Both the position numbers and the translations under genes were made by a program. The notes below the pieces were generated by a model. That model ran no database searches. It was not told where the DNA came from and was given only the letters and a program-made list of their open reading frames with translations. Positions 1 to 6,060 of a DNA stretch of 8,576 nucleotides are shown piece by piece. Numbering within the stretch: the first letter of the stretch is position 1; each line of letters begins with the position of its first letter. The DNA comes from Chitinophagales bacterium (GTDB lineage: Bacteria > Bacteroidota > Bacteroidia > Chitinophagales > CAIODY01), in the NCBI GenBank assembly GCA_023251415.1, contig JAHEYX010000115.1:1-8576 (forward strand), written 5' to 3'.

Positions 1-360
1 AGTACGATGCAGTATTGTGTAATTGGTATCGATTCGTTTCAGTGTTCCGATACTGCTTGCATTACGATTGAAGTGAATGGCGATTGTGGTAATGTTCAAG
101 TGCCACTTGCGTTTTCTCCAAATGGCGATGGCGTGAATGATTTCTTTCAACCACTGACTGTTTGCATAGCTAGCATCAATTATTCCATCTACGATCGTTG
201 GGGTAATAAAGTATTCGAAGCAAACAGTACCGAAAGCAAATGGGATGGCACTTATAAAGGCAAAACAATGCCAATTGATGTGTACGTATGGCAATTGCAA
301 GCCGAATCAATCAAAGGCACCCATTACCAATTACACGGCAATTTGAGTTTACTAAAATAA
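1..360 (+). CDS. C-terminal end of a secreted T9SS protein with gliding-motility-associated (CHU_C / type B sorting) domain; 5' end outside window
   Basis: The reading frame is open from base 1, so the gene starts upstream and only the last 119 residues are visible. The first ~30 residues look like the last strands of a PKD/Ig-like repeat (QYCVIGIDSFQCSDTACITI). Then comes the hallmark of the gliding-motility-associated C-terminal domain: VPLAFSPNGDGVNDFF at about residues 37-52, the IYDRWGNKVFE strand near 62-72, the W-D-G-T-Y-K-G-K turn, and a closing VYVWQLQAE strand. In Bacteroidota this domain sends large exported proteins through the type IX secretion system to the cell surface, usually adhesins or proteins with many Ig-like repeats. 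Paired cysteines suggest disulphides in the mature extracellular form. The internal ATG at position 7 lies inside the domain and is not a plausible start. Family assignment is firm; the role of the whole protein cannot be judged. Confidence 0.92.
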   Translation, partial: STMQYCVIGIDSFQCSDTACITIEVNGDCGNVQVPLAFSPNGDGVNDFFQPLTVCIASINYSIYDRWGNKVFEANSTESKWDGTYKGKTMPIDVYVWQLQAESIKGTHYQLHGNLSLLK

Positions 361-369
361 TTGCTTGTG

Positions 370-500
370 GGCGGCCGCCAAGTTGCGCTTTCCTAATATA
401 CGGCAAAAATAGTTGAGCAATTTCGCTTTCAAAAAAACTGCAAGGACTTGGCGCCACGCTATCCGCTCGTAGCTCCGCTAAAACCACAAGCGGAGGCTAC
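370..500. repeat. Hairpins in the convergent gap between two 3' ends
   Basis: Two palindromic elements lie in the 176-bp gap between the plus-strand gene ending at 360 and the minus-strand gene ending at 537. The first is a perfect 10-bp GC palindrome, GGCGGCCGCC, at 370-379 (it contains a NotI site). The second is a hairpin with arms GTAGCTCCGCT (469-479) and AGCGGAGGCTAC (489-500), 11 bp with a one-base bulge and a 9-nt loop. No T-run follows the second stem on the plus strand, so intrinsic termination is possible but not shown. It could also be a dispersed intergenic palindrome. The structure is seen; the function is inferred. Confidence 0.5.
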
Positions 501-536
501 CCGCTCCTATCTCGTTGCCGCAGCATACCATTTTTG

Positions 537-977
537 TTAAAACACCTCCACTCCTTTGCCTGTAGCGATAAATGCTGTCAAGCTTTTTTGAATTAATCCA
601 CTCCATCCCGAAGAACAAGCTTCATAACATTCAATGTCGTTGGTTAAACCTTCGTGCGTAAATTGTACTTGTGTTTGATTGCCCTTGGTGGTAATATCAA
701 AACAGAGTTTAGTTCCGGTCCATTCATCTTTTTTCGAAATAAAAGATAGTTCACTTGCCGTAACCAACCATACAATGCGCTTATTGGGAATCAACTCGAG
801 CACCACTTGCTTCGAAACATGATACGGCAACATAGAATACGTAAATTCATCGTTTACTTGCATGGCAGATCCGGTAATTTCGCCTTGCCACCAACCGGCA
901 ACAGTATTGATTGCTTTATAAACTGCTGCTGCAGGGGCATCTACCAAAACAGTTGTAGTAAAATTAGTAGTTGACAT
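537..977 (-). CDS. SRPBCC / AHSA1-family protein (START-like fold)
   Basis: A 146-residue protein, the usual size for a single-domain SRPBCC protein of the AHSA1 (activator of Hsp90 ATPase homologue) group. Visible family features are the N-terminal strand ending in VDAPAAAVYKAI (12-23), the tryptophan pair near residue 29 (AGWWQGEITG), the strand ELIPNKRIVWLVT (61-73), VQFTHEGL (104-111), and the C-terminal helix GWSGLIQKSLTAFIATGKG (124-142). The fold forms a hydrophobic pocket that binds small ligands; no catalytic residues are expected and the ligand is unknown. There is no signal peptide, so it is probably cytoplasmic. It lies 35 bp downstream of the DinB-family gene on the same strand with no promoter seen in the gap, so the two are probably co-transcribed. 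The fold call is firm, the biological role unknown. Confidence 0.85.
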   Translation of the reverse strand: MSTTNFTTTVLVDAPAAAVYKAINTVAGWWQGEITGSAMQVNDEFTYSMLPYHVSKQVVLELIPNKRIVWLVTASELSFISKKDEWTGTKLCFDITTKGNQTQVQFTHEGLTNDIECYEACSSGWSGLIQKSLTAFIATGKGVEVF

Positions 978-1012
978 TTATACTAAAATTTAAATAAGTA
1001 AATGAAATGATA

Positions 1013-1495
1013 TTAACGATTCAATAAAGTTAATTGTCCGGTATGATAAGTTAAATGCGTAGTTCGTGTAAGTATAATGTTTAGCTTATTGCGATGCGGT
1101 TCTTTTGCAAAATCTTCAGCAGAAACTGCGGTATGTGCTTCTAACCAATTTGCTTCGGATAAGGCATTCATTTTTTGACTTAACACTTCATTCATTTTTG
1201 TCCAATTTAAACGCAACTCCGCTGCATTCGGTAATGTTGCATCGGCTGAATACGGCGCTTTAATAAATACATCGAAATAAGCCGGCACTACTTTTTCACC
1301 AAAACCAAGCAATCGAATCATATCATCATGAACCGCGATGAGATGTCCTAAAATGTAAATGCCATTGTTTTTGGTAGGAGCAGTGGCTTGATTTAATTGC
1401 TCGTCAGTTAAACTGTTCAGCAACTTATCGCAACTTTGCAATGCACTTGACCATCTGTCTAAAATCATTTTAACTAAGGTTGAAGTAGAATTCAT
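1013..1495 (-). CDS. DinB-family putative metal-dependent protein
   Basis: A 160-residue protein of typical DinB/YfiT size, a four-helix bundle. The expected metal-binding histidines are visible: His51 in the helix YILGHLIAVHDD, and His147 and His151 in THLTYHTGQLTLL at the C-terminus. The spacing fits the family's H...HxxxH triad. The N-terminal helix (residues 5-25) and the loop after residue 65 are also usual. Members include bacillithiol- or mycothiol-dependent transferases and many damage-induced proteins of unknown activity; the substrate cannot be assigned here. It is the first gene of a probable two-gene unit with the SRPBCC gene, and it diverges from the GlxA-type regulator, which makes it a plausible regulatory target (inference). 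The ATG at 1493-1495 lies just downstream of a good -7 element at 1523-1530, which supports this start. Confidence 0.85.
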   Translation of the reverse strand: MNSTSTLVKMILDRWSSALQSCDKLLNSLTDEQLNQATAPTKNNGIYILGHLIAVHDDMIRLLGFGEKVVPAYFDVFIKAPYSADATLPNAAELRLNWTKMNEVLSQKMNALSEANWLEAHTAVSAEDFAKEPHRNKLNIILTRTTHLTYHTGQLTLLNR

Positions 1496-1522
1496 TTTAT
1501 TATTTTTTTAGTGATTAAGCCA

Positions 1523-1530
1523 CAAATGTA
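1523..1530 (-). promoter_or_regulatory. Bacteroidota-type -7 element for the DinB-SRPBCC unit
   Basis: Read on the minus strand this is TACATTTG, a perfect match to the Bacteroidota -7 consensus TAnnTTTG. It lies 27 bp upstream of the DinB ATG, giving a short leader of roughly 20 nt. No clear TTG is seen at the -33 position 19-21 bp further upstream, so the call rests on the -7 element and its position. Confidence 0.5.
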
Positions 1531-1578
1531 GTGTCCATTTACTTCCGAAATAAGGTGTAAATTAGACATTCTAAGGGG

Positions 1579-1609
1579 TTGATATGGACAAGCTTCTACC
1601 CTATCTTTG
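1579..1609 (+). promoter_or_regulatory. Promoter of the GlxA-type regulator gene (-33 TTG, -7 TATCTTTG)
   Basis: TTG at 1579-1581 and TATCTTTG at 1602-1609 are separated by exactly 20 bp, matching the Bacteroidota primary sigma consensus TTG-N19-21-TAnnTTTG. Transcription should begin around 1614-1617, leaving a leader of only about 10 nt before the ATG at 1624. The site decides the start: the same TTG at 1579 opens a 15-codon in-frame extension, but it is the -33 box and would lie upstream of the transcript. Confidence 0.75.
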
Positions 1610-1623
1610 TTCAAAGTAAAAAC

Positions 1624-2610
1624 ATGAAACATTTAAGTATACTCGTTCCGCAAGGACAATCCAATAACCTGAGCAGCATAGTTGGAGCTTATAAGTTATT
1701 TACTAAAGCCAACGAGTTTTGGAAACAAGCACACAAATCTGAATTATTTGCCATTCAATTGGTTGGCATAAGTCGTAAAGTAGATTTCTATGGAGGTTTA
1801 TTTAGTGTGCAACCGCAAACAACCATTCAAGCTGTTAAGAAAACCAATTTGATTATTATACCCTCCTTGAATCATAATTTTGATAAAAGCATTAAAGAAA
1901 ACCAATTGATCACCAAGTGGATTACTGAGCAGTATACTTTAGGTGCCGAACTAGCAAGTATATGTACCGGTGCCTTTTTATTAGCTAATACCGGTTTGTT
2001 AGATGGTAAAGCGTGTTCTACACATTGGGCGGCGGCTGATGCGTTTCGGGTACGTTATCCGAAAGTGCATTTACAAACCGATCAATTAATAACCGATGAA
2101 AATGGAATTTACACCAATGGAGGCGCCTATTCTTTTCTTCATTTGATGATTTATTTAATTGAAAAATACTACGATAGAGCCACGGCTATTTATTGTTCTA
2201 AAGTTTTTCAAATTGATTTGGATCGTAAAAGTCAATCGCCGTTTAGCATATTTTCCGGACAGAAATTGCATGACGATGAAGTAATTGTAGAAGCACAAAC
2301 CTATTTAGAAAACAACCTAACGCAACGCATTTCCATAGAAGAGCTATCGGCCAAATATGCCATAGGTCGCCGCAATTTTGATCGTCGCTTTATTAAAGCC
2401 ACCGGCAATACGCCCAATGAATACGTACAACGTATCAAAATAGAAGTGGCTAAAAAAGCCTTCGAAAGTACACGCAAAACCATTCAAGAAGTGATGTATG
2501 AAGTTGGCTATGCCGACAGTAAAGCATTCCGTGAAGTATTCCGCAAAATCACCGGCTTATCGCCTATTGAATACAAAAACAAATACAATAAAGAACTGCA
2601 AGTGAAGTGA
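1624..2610 (+). CDS. GlxA-family transcriptional regulator (DJ-1/PfpI-like domain plus AraC-type HTH)
   Basis: A 328-residue protein starting at ATG 1624 (MKHLSILVPQ). Residues 1-190 form a DJ-1/PfpI class I glutamine amidotransferase-like domain: the N-terminal beta strand LSILVPQ, the strand TNLIIIPSL (74-82), the nucleophile-elbow motif ASICTGAFLLA with Cys114, and the following STHW (132-135) typical of this group. Residues ~217-322 are an AraC/XylS DNA-binding domain with two helix-turn-helix units, ISIEELSAKYAIGRRNFDRRF (236-256, first HTH) and TIQEVMYEVGYADSKAFREVF (286-306, second HTH), ending with the usual GLSPIEYKNKY. In this family the N-terminal domain senses a ligand rather than acting as an enzyme; the ligand is unknown. 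An in-frame TTG extension to 1579 is rejected because it overlaps the promoter. The divergent placement next to DinB and SRPBCC genes suggests it regulates them and possibly itself. Confidence 0.9.
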   Translation: MKHLSILVPQGQSNNLSSIVGAYKLFTKANEFWKQAHKSELFAIQLVGISRKVDFYGGLFSVQPQTTIQAVKKTNLIIIPSLNHNFDKSIKENQLITKWITEQYTLGAELASICTGAFLLANTGLLDGKACSTHWAAADAFRVRYPKVHLQTDQLITDENGIYTNGGAYSFLHLMIYLIEKYYDRATAIYCSKVFQIDLDRKSQSPFSIFSGQKLHDDEVIVEAQTYLENNLTQRISIEELSAKYAIGRRNFDRRFIKATGNTPNEYVQRIKIEVAKKAFESTRKTIQEVMYEVGYADSKAFREVFRKITGLSPIEYKNKYNKELQVK

Positions 2611-2661
2611 GCGGGTTTTGTGTACTAGTTGAATAATTCAAATGTAACTGCATCTGAATGG

Positions 2662-2679
2662 ATGAAATAATTATTTCAT
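2662..2679. repeat. Perfect 18-bp AT-rich palindrome in a convergent gap
   Basis: ATGAAATAATTATTTCAT is a perfect 18-bp palindrome in the 112-bp gap between the 3' ends of the regulator gene (2610) and the broken T9SS gene (2723). Its position fits a bidirectional transcription end, but it has no GC in the stem core and no clear T-tract, so it could instead be a protein-binding site or chance. Confidence 0.4.
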
Positions 2680-2722
2680 TTGATATTAAAGTCCCTAATT
2701 AAAACTCCATTTTAAATAACTG

Positions 2723-4237
2723 CTATTTTTGAACAATAAATGAAAGGCTGCTCGTTTGATTGTTTTTATGTTGAAGCTGTATATGATACAAACCATTCGC
2801 AAATTTAGTAGTAGGAATTTCAAGTTCATTACCGCTAAATGCCCCTTTGTAAACAACACATCCAAGCGAATTGAATATTGTTAGTTGATAGGTTCCTGCA
2901 TCTGCTGCTTTTATAGTAATAGATGCTATTGCCGGGTTAGGGCTTAAAGAAATAGCATCTTCTTTAGTTATGGTATTTAAACCTATAGGCGGACAATTTA
3001 ACTTTCCCAATCTAAAATTCGGTGTATTAGGTAAAGCGCCTGCATTTTGTTGATATAAATTCCCACTATATGAACCCAATCTTACTTGATTTCGAACAAA
3101 ATGACAGGAAAAACCAAGTGAATCCGGATTATTAATGACATCTAAATAAAAACTAGTACCATAACTTGTGACATATATCTTACCATCACGACCACGTTTA
3201 CTTTGATAAAAATACGTCGAATAAGGTAATTGCTCCCCTCTATATTTTCCAATACGAATTCGATTAGCCCATGGATCTGATTGATTTAAATCGAGTTGCC
3301 ATAAACTAATTAAATCATCTACATATAAGAATCGCTTGCTAGGAGAAAGACATAGTGACATGGCTACCATGGTATCAACAGCGGATTTTTGCGGAAATGT
3401 AAAGGAGCGAAAATTATATAATTCACCAGTACATCGATTAAAATTGTATAAACAAATCATAGCCTTGGCAGTGTCCCAATTTGCAGTTTCATTAATATAA
3501 ACTAATAATTCACCATCTTCACTGATATCACCGGCAGGGTGTGCAAATTGTTGAAGGTCGGCATAAGGCTTGCCAATATGTTGAATTATTGCAGAATGCA
3601 CTCCGGATGAATCGATCAGCACTTTATAAAACTTATCACTATAAATAGATTTGATTATTAACCGCCAACTTTTACCATCACCATGTTTAACTGTAAGTAA
3701 CGACCCATCTCGCAATGTATCACAACAAAACACATATTGATCTTGAGTAACAACATTGCCCTTATTGTTATTTAAGCGCTTATCAATTAATAAATAGCGT
3801 ACCTTTTCAGGCATCAAATGTCCATTAATTGAAAAGGTTAAATCTGAATAAAACAAATATACCAAATTGGTATCGCCAGGATGAGGTAAAAAAACAGCCC
3901 CTTTAGGAGAGGGTATATCACCTGATGATTAAATATATTGCCAAGTATATTGACTCCAATTAAAAAAGTTGCCATTATTCATAGTTTGGAAACTGGAATC
4001 TTTTAGATAAGTTCCATTTGAACCGAACATAAAATGACCAAATTTATCATTGAACTGTGCATCACACCACACATGTTGTACCCCGTAACCAGTATAATGA
4101 ATAGAATCTACCACTAAGCCTGTATCACTAAATGCGATGGCTGTCCGCTCCATCATCCAAATTGAATCATTTTGGCAATAACCAAATTTAACTCCGCCAA
4201 CAAATAGCAATACTGCAAAAAATAATATCCGCTTCAT
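2723..4237 (-). pseudogene. Secreted T9SS cargo protein (type A sorting domain) interrupted by an in-frame TAA at codon 103
   Basis: Read from ATG 4237, the first 102 codons give a signal peptide (MKRILFFAVLLFVGGVKFGYC, hydrophobic core 4-15) followed by a segment ending FNWSQYTWQYI, then TAA at 3929-3931. The same frame continues open immediately after the stop (SSGDIPSPKGAVFLPHPGD, then NLVYLFYSDLT) to TAG at 2723. No frame change is needed, so a single nonsense codon separates the halves. Later parts show propeller-like motifs SPSKRFLYV (near residue 298) and GRDGKIYV (near 349), PNFRLG, and a T9SS type A sorting domain over the last ~75 residues (SLSPNPAIASITIK to the C-terminal FIVQK). 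Total length is ~503 residues plus the stop. Segments of the form 'KGAVFLPHPGDTNLVYLFY' are usual inside, not at the start of, such Bacteroidota cell-surface proteins. The downstream half lacks an ATG near its 5' end. A recent nonsense mutation or a base-call error are the likeliest explanations; readthrough is less likely. Confidence 0.82.
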
Positions 4238-4241
4238 ACAT

Positions 4242-4326
4242 TAAAAATATAAAATATCCTTTAACTAATCAAAATTTGCCTTTAATCGAGGGCAATTTTT
4301 CAAACCACATACGAATGGGCTCTAAA
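4242..4326. repeat. Dispersed direct repeat A, copy 1
   Basis: This 85-bp segment aligns without gaps to 4818-4902; about 72 of 85 positions agree by eye. The best block is the middle, with the shared run ATCCTTTAACTAATCAAAAT. Copy 1 abuts the start of the broken T9SS gene and includes its presumed promoter. Its right end overlaps repeat B. Confidence 0.75.
4244..4272 (-). promoter_or_regulatory. Weak candidate promoter of the broken T9SS gene
   Basis: On the minus strand, TTG (4270-4272) lies 18 bp before TATATTTT (4244-4251), a one-base mismatch to TAnnTTTG. Transcription would start almost at the ATG at 4237, so the mRNA would be nearly leaderless. The whole element is contained in the 85-bp repeat duplicated at 4818-4902, where the same two boxes recur at the same spacing without a gene behind them. 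Low confidence. Confidence 0.25.
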
Positions 4327-4371
4327 GATGGATACGAATTAAAAAAGTTTTCATGGAAACAAATGTTGGCC
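4319..4371. repeat. Dispersed direct repeat B, copy 1
   Basis: This 53-bp segment aligns without gaps to 6003-6055 with five mismatches. Both copies are in an open plus-strand frame that reads SKDG-[Y/N]-ELK-[K/M]-F-[S/L]-WKQMLA. Three of the five differences change the amino acid, so coding constraint is not evident. It continues directly from repeat A, making this locus a mosaic. Confidence 0.75.
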
Positions 4372-4437
4372 ATTGATAGGGTTCTGAGCAAAACACTATG
4401 CCAAAGGCATACAAGCATGAATTTTTGCGCGTTTGCC

Positions 4438-4473
4438 TCAAATTTTCTTATTGTATTTTAAAAGAAAATTTGA
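4438..4473. repeat. 12-bp perfect AT-rich hairpin
   Basis: Arms TCAAATTTTCTT (4438-4449) and AAGAAAATTTGA (4462-4473) are perfectly complementary around a 12-nt loop. There is no gene on either side close enough for it to be a clear terminator. Confidence 0.5.
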
Positions 4474-4632
4474 TGAGGAAGCGCCACCATTGAAACTCGA
4501 GAATAAGCAATAACAATAATTAGCGTGATGAACAAGAATAACCAATTTACCGTACACTTTTGGTAAGCGCTGCAAGAAAAAATGCTTGGTAGCTTTTGCC
4601 AGGTTCATATCACAGGCCTTGATTTTTCTTTG

Positions 4633-4664
4633 TTACTTTCTTTTCATTAAGGAAAAGAAAGTAA
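4633..4664. repeat. 13-bp perfect hairpin TTACTTTCTTTTC / GAAAAGAAAGTAA
   Basis: Arms at 4633-4645 and 4652-4664 enclose a 6-nt loop (ATTAAG). The right arm runs into repeat D. The core ACTTTCTTT/AAAGAAAGT recurs in the inverted repeat at 6321-6435, so these belong to one sequence family. Confidence 0.6.
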
Positions 4665-4688
4665 GAATAAAGTTAAATAACGAGATGT
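4655..4688. repeat. Dispersed direct repeat D, copy 1
   Basis: This 34-bp segment aligns without gaps to 6428-6461 with five mismatches (shared AAGAAAGTAAGAA, then TTAAATAA and GA.ATGT). In both places it follows the right arm of a hairpin built on CTTTCTTT/AAAGAAAG, so a hairpin plus tail appears to be the repeated unit. Confidence 0.6.
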
Positions 4689-4817
4689 GGGTATGAAGTA
4701 ATGAGCCAGTTAAAAAACCAAAGAAATAAAACGTCAACTTCGTCAAAAACGAGGATTTGAGTTTAGAAGAATATTAAAACAAGCCTTTCACTATTTTCAA
4801 GCAAATATGCTTTTTAC

Positions 4818-4902
4818 TAAAAATATAAATCATCCTTTAACTAATCAAAATTTGCCTTTAATCAGGGGTAATTTTTCAAAACACACTTTCATAGGCTCCA
4901 AA
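4818..4902. repeat. Dispersed direct repeat A, copy 2
   Basis: Ungapped partner of 4242-4326. After the shared GGCTC(T/C)AAA the two loci diverge completely, which sets a sharp right boundary. No gene starts to its left, unlike copy 1. Confidence 0.75.
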
Positions 4903-4954
4903 CCCTATCGAAGACACTTTACCCCCTATTTTCGTTAACCCCTGTTGACAAATT

Positions 4955-5352
4955 GACACTATAAGCGTCAACGGAATCACTAATAGTCTTTCCGGAAATT
5001 CGAAAAGCGTCGACGGAGTCGCTTTTTGACTCGACTCTTACTTATAAAGCGTCGACGGAAAGCCTTTTTGTCAGGCGCCTTACTCAAAAAGCGTCAACGG
5101 AAATTCTATTCGTCTTTCTGGAAATTCTTTTCGTCATTCCGGAGACGCTTTTTGCCTTTCGCGTGAGGTTAAAAGCGTTAACGGATACGCTTTGAGTCAT
5201 TCGCTTTATACTAAAAGCCTCAAACGCCACGCTTTTAGTCCAGTCGACTTCGCTATTAGTGTAGTCCACTACTCTTTAGTCCAGTTCACTACTCTTTTAG
5301 ATTACTCGAGTCCGTAAATAGCGAACTCGACTTCCCTTTTAGCATACTCGAG
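4955..5352. repeat. Array 1: degenerate 21-bp tandem repeat, about 19 units
   Basis: Cutting from 4955 in steps of 21 gives units such as GACACTATAAGCGTCAACGGA, TACTTATAAAGCGTCGACGGA, CACGCTTTTAGTCCAGTCGAC and TACTCTTTTAGATTACTCGAG. One unit (5270-5289) is 20 bp long. A rough consensus is NNNNCTTTTAGCGTCNACGGA on the left, drifting to TTTTAGTCC..TCGAC/CTCGAG on the right. Since 21 is a multiple of three, the minus strand over 5084-5269 reads as heptads with a repeating [T/A]-x-[S/R/N]-[V/I/L] pattern, but with no ATG start or promoter. SalI and XhoI hexamers recur at the same unit position. The divergence suggests this array is old. Function unknown. Confidence 0.75.
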
Positions 5353-5563
5353 TTTACTAGCAACCTAAACTATTATCGATCATTGTATTCCAACAGGACA
5401 TAAAAAAAACTGCAGTCAATTAGAAAATCGGGGGAAGGCTTGTTTTACCAAATTAGGTGAATTCAATTTATTTAAACCCGGGTTGTAGTCATAAGTAATT
5501 CATTTTTAATCAACTAAACATTAAACTACTCCTTTTAAAAATTGCCCTAACACGCTTACAAAC

Positions 5564-5920
5564 GCAGCTAACAAGCAAGAAGTGCGAGCTAACAGAGAAG
5601 AAGTGCCAGCTGACAGTCAAGAAGTACGAGCTAACAGACAAGAAGTAAGAGCTAACAGGCAAGAAGTGCCAGCTAACAGTCAAGAAGTACGAGCTAACAG
5701 TCGAGAAGTGCCAGCTAACAGTCGAGAAGTGCCAGCTAACAGTCAAGAAGTACGAGCTAACAGTCGAGAAGTGCCAGCTAACAGACAAGAAGTACGAGCT
5801 AACAAGCAAGAAGTGCCAGCTAACAGTCAAGAAGTACGAGCTAACAGTCGAGAAGTGCCAGCTAACAGGCAAGAAGTGCGAGCTGACAGGCAAGAAGTGC
5901 GAGCTGACAGTCGAGCGGTA
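5564..5920 (+). repeat. Array 2: well-conserved 21-bp tandem repeat, 17 units
   Basis: Seventeen head-to-tail units run without any indel from 5564 to 5920. A typical unit is CCAGCTAACAGTCAAGAAGTA. AGCT(A/G)ACA is constant, and variation is limited to a few fixed positions (first codon CGA/CCA, fourth AGT/AGA/AGG/AAG, fifth CAA/CGA, last GTA/GTG). The plus frame is open from 5525 to 5941 and reads heptads [R/P]-A-[N/D]-[S/R/K]-[Q/R]-E-V, but has no ATG and no promoter; the opposite strand is also open as another heptad. A purine-rich plus strand and 42-bp higher-order units are visible (units 6+7, 9+10 and 13+14 are identical). Not CRISPR: there are no spacers. Function unknown. Confidence 0.93.
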
Positions 5921-5952
5921 AATACTATCAGGGGGCTATAATAAAGCATGTG

Positions 5953-5974
5953 TAAATGGTTTAAAACCGAGTAA
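5953..5974. repeat. Dispersed direct repeat C, copy 1
   Basis: The core TAAATGGTTTAAAACCGAGTAA matches 7243-7264 at 20 of 22 positions; weaker similarity extends ~22 bp further left in both copies (5931 and 7221, both beginning with a GGG run then CT). Copy 1 begins about 10 bp after the end of array 2. Confidence 0.65.
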
Positions 5975-6002
5975 AAAGTGGTATACACTGAAGTAGAGGG
6001 AA

Positions 6003-6055
6003 GCTCTAAAGATGGAAACGAATTAAAAATGTTCTTGTGGAAACAAATGTTGGCC
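6003..6055. repeat. Dispersed direct repeat B, copy 2
   Basis: Ungapped partner of 4319-4371 (five mismatches in 53). The plus frame is open from 5975 to 6151 (58 codons, no ATG at the start) and runs through this repeat into the 150-bp inverted repeat, so it is a composite of repeats rather than a credible gene. Confidence 0.75.
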
Positions 6056-6060
6056 TTAGA

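Noticed and set aside
1579..1623. 15-codon N-terminal extension of the GlxA-type regulator
   Set aside because: The TTG is the -33 promoter box, and the -7 box lies within the extension; the ATG at 1624 starts right at the DJ-1/PfpI domain.
2301..2483. 60-residue minus-strand open frame
   Set aside because: It is the antisense shadow of the AraC-type domain of the regulator gene.
2723..3865. Separate gene starting at TTG 3865 for the C-terminal half of the T9SS protein
   Set aside because: The family-like sequence continues upstream of 3865 in the same frame to the TAA at 3929, and the half lacks a signal peptide and ATG, so it is the distal part of one broken gene.
4276..4461. 61-residue open frame as a gene
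   Set aside because: It starts at TTG, is composed of repeats A and B, and matches no family I recognise.
5084..5269. 61-residue minus-strand open frame as a gene
   Set aside because: It starts at GTG and lies entirely within degenerate array 1.
5510..5893. 127-residue minus-strand open frame of VSxxF heptads
   Set aside because: It is the antisense reading of array 2, starts at TTG, and is open only because the 21-bp unit has no stop in that frame.
5564..5920. CRISPR array
   Set aside because: Units are contiguous 21-mers with no unique spacers, and no cas gene is nearby.
5582..5941. 119-residue plus-strand open frame of RANxxEV/PANxxEV heptads as a real protein
   Set aside because: It begins at a GTG inside the repeat, has no upstream ATG or TAnnTTTG promoter, and variation between units shows no synonymous preference by eye. 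Listed as a repeat instead.
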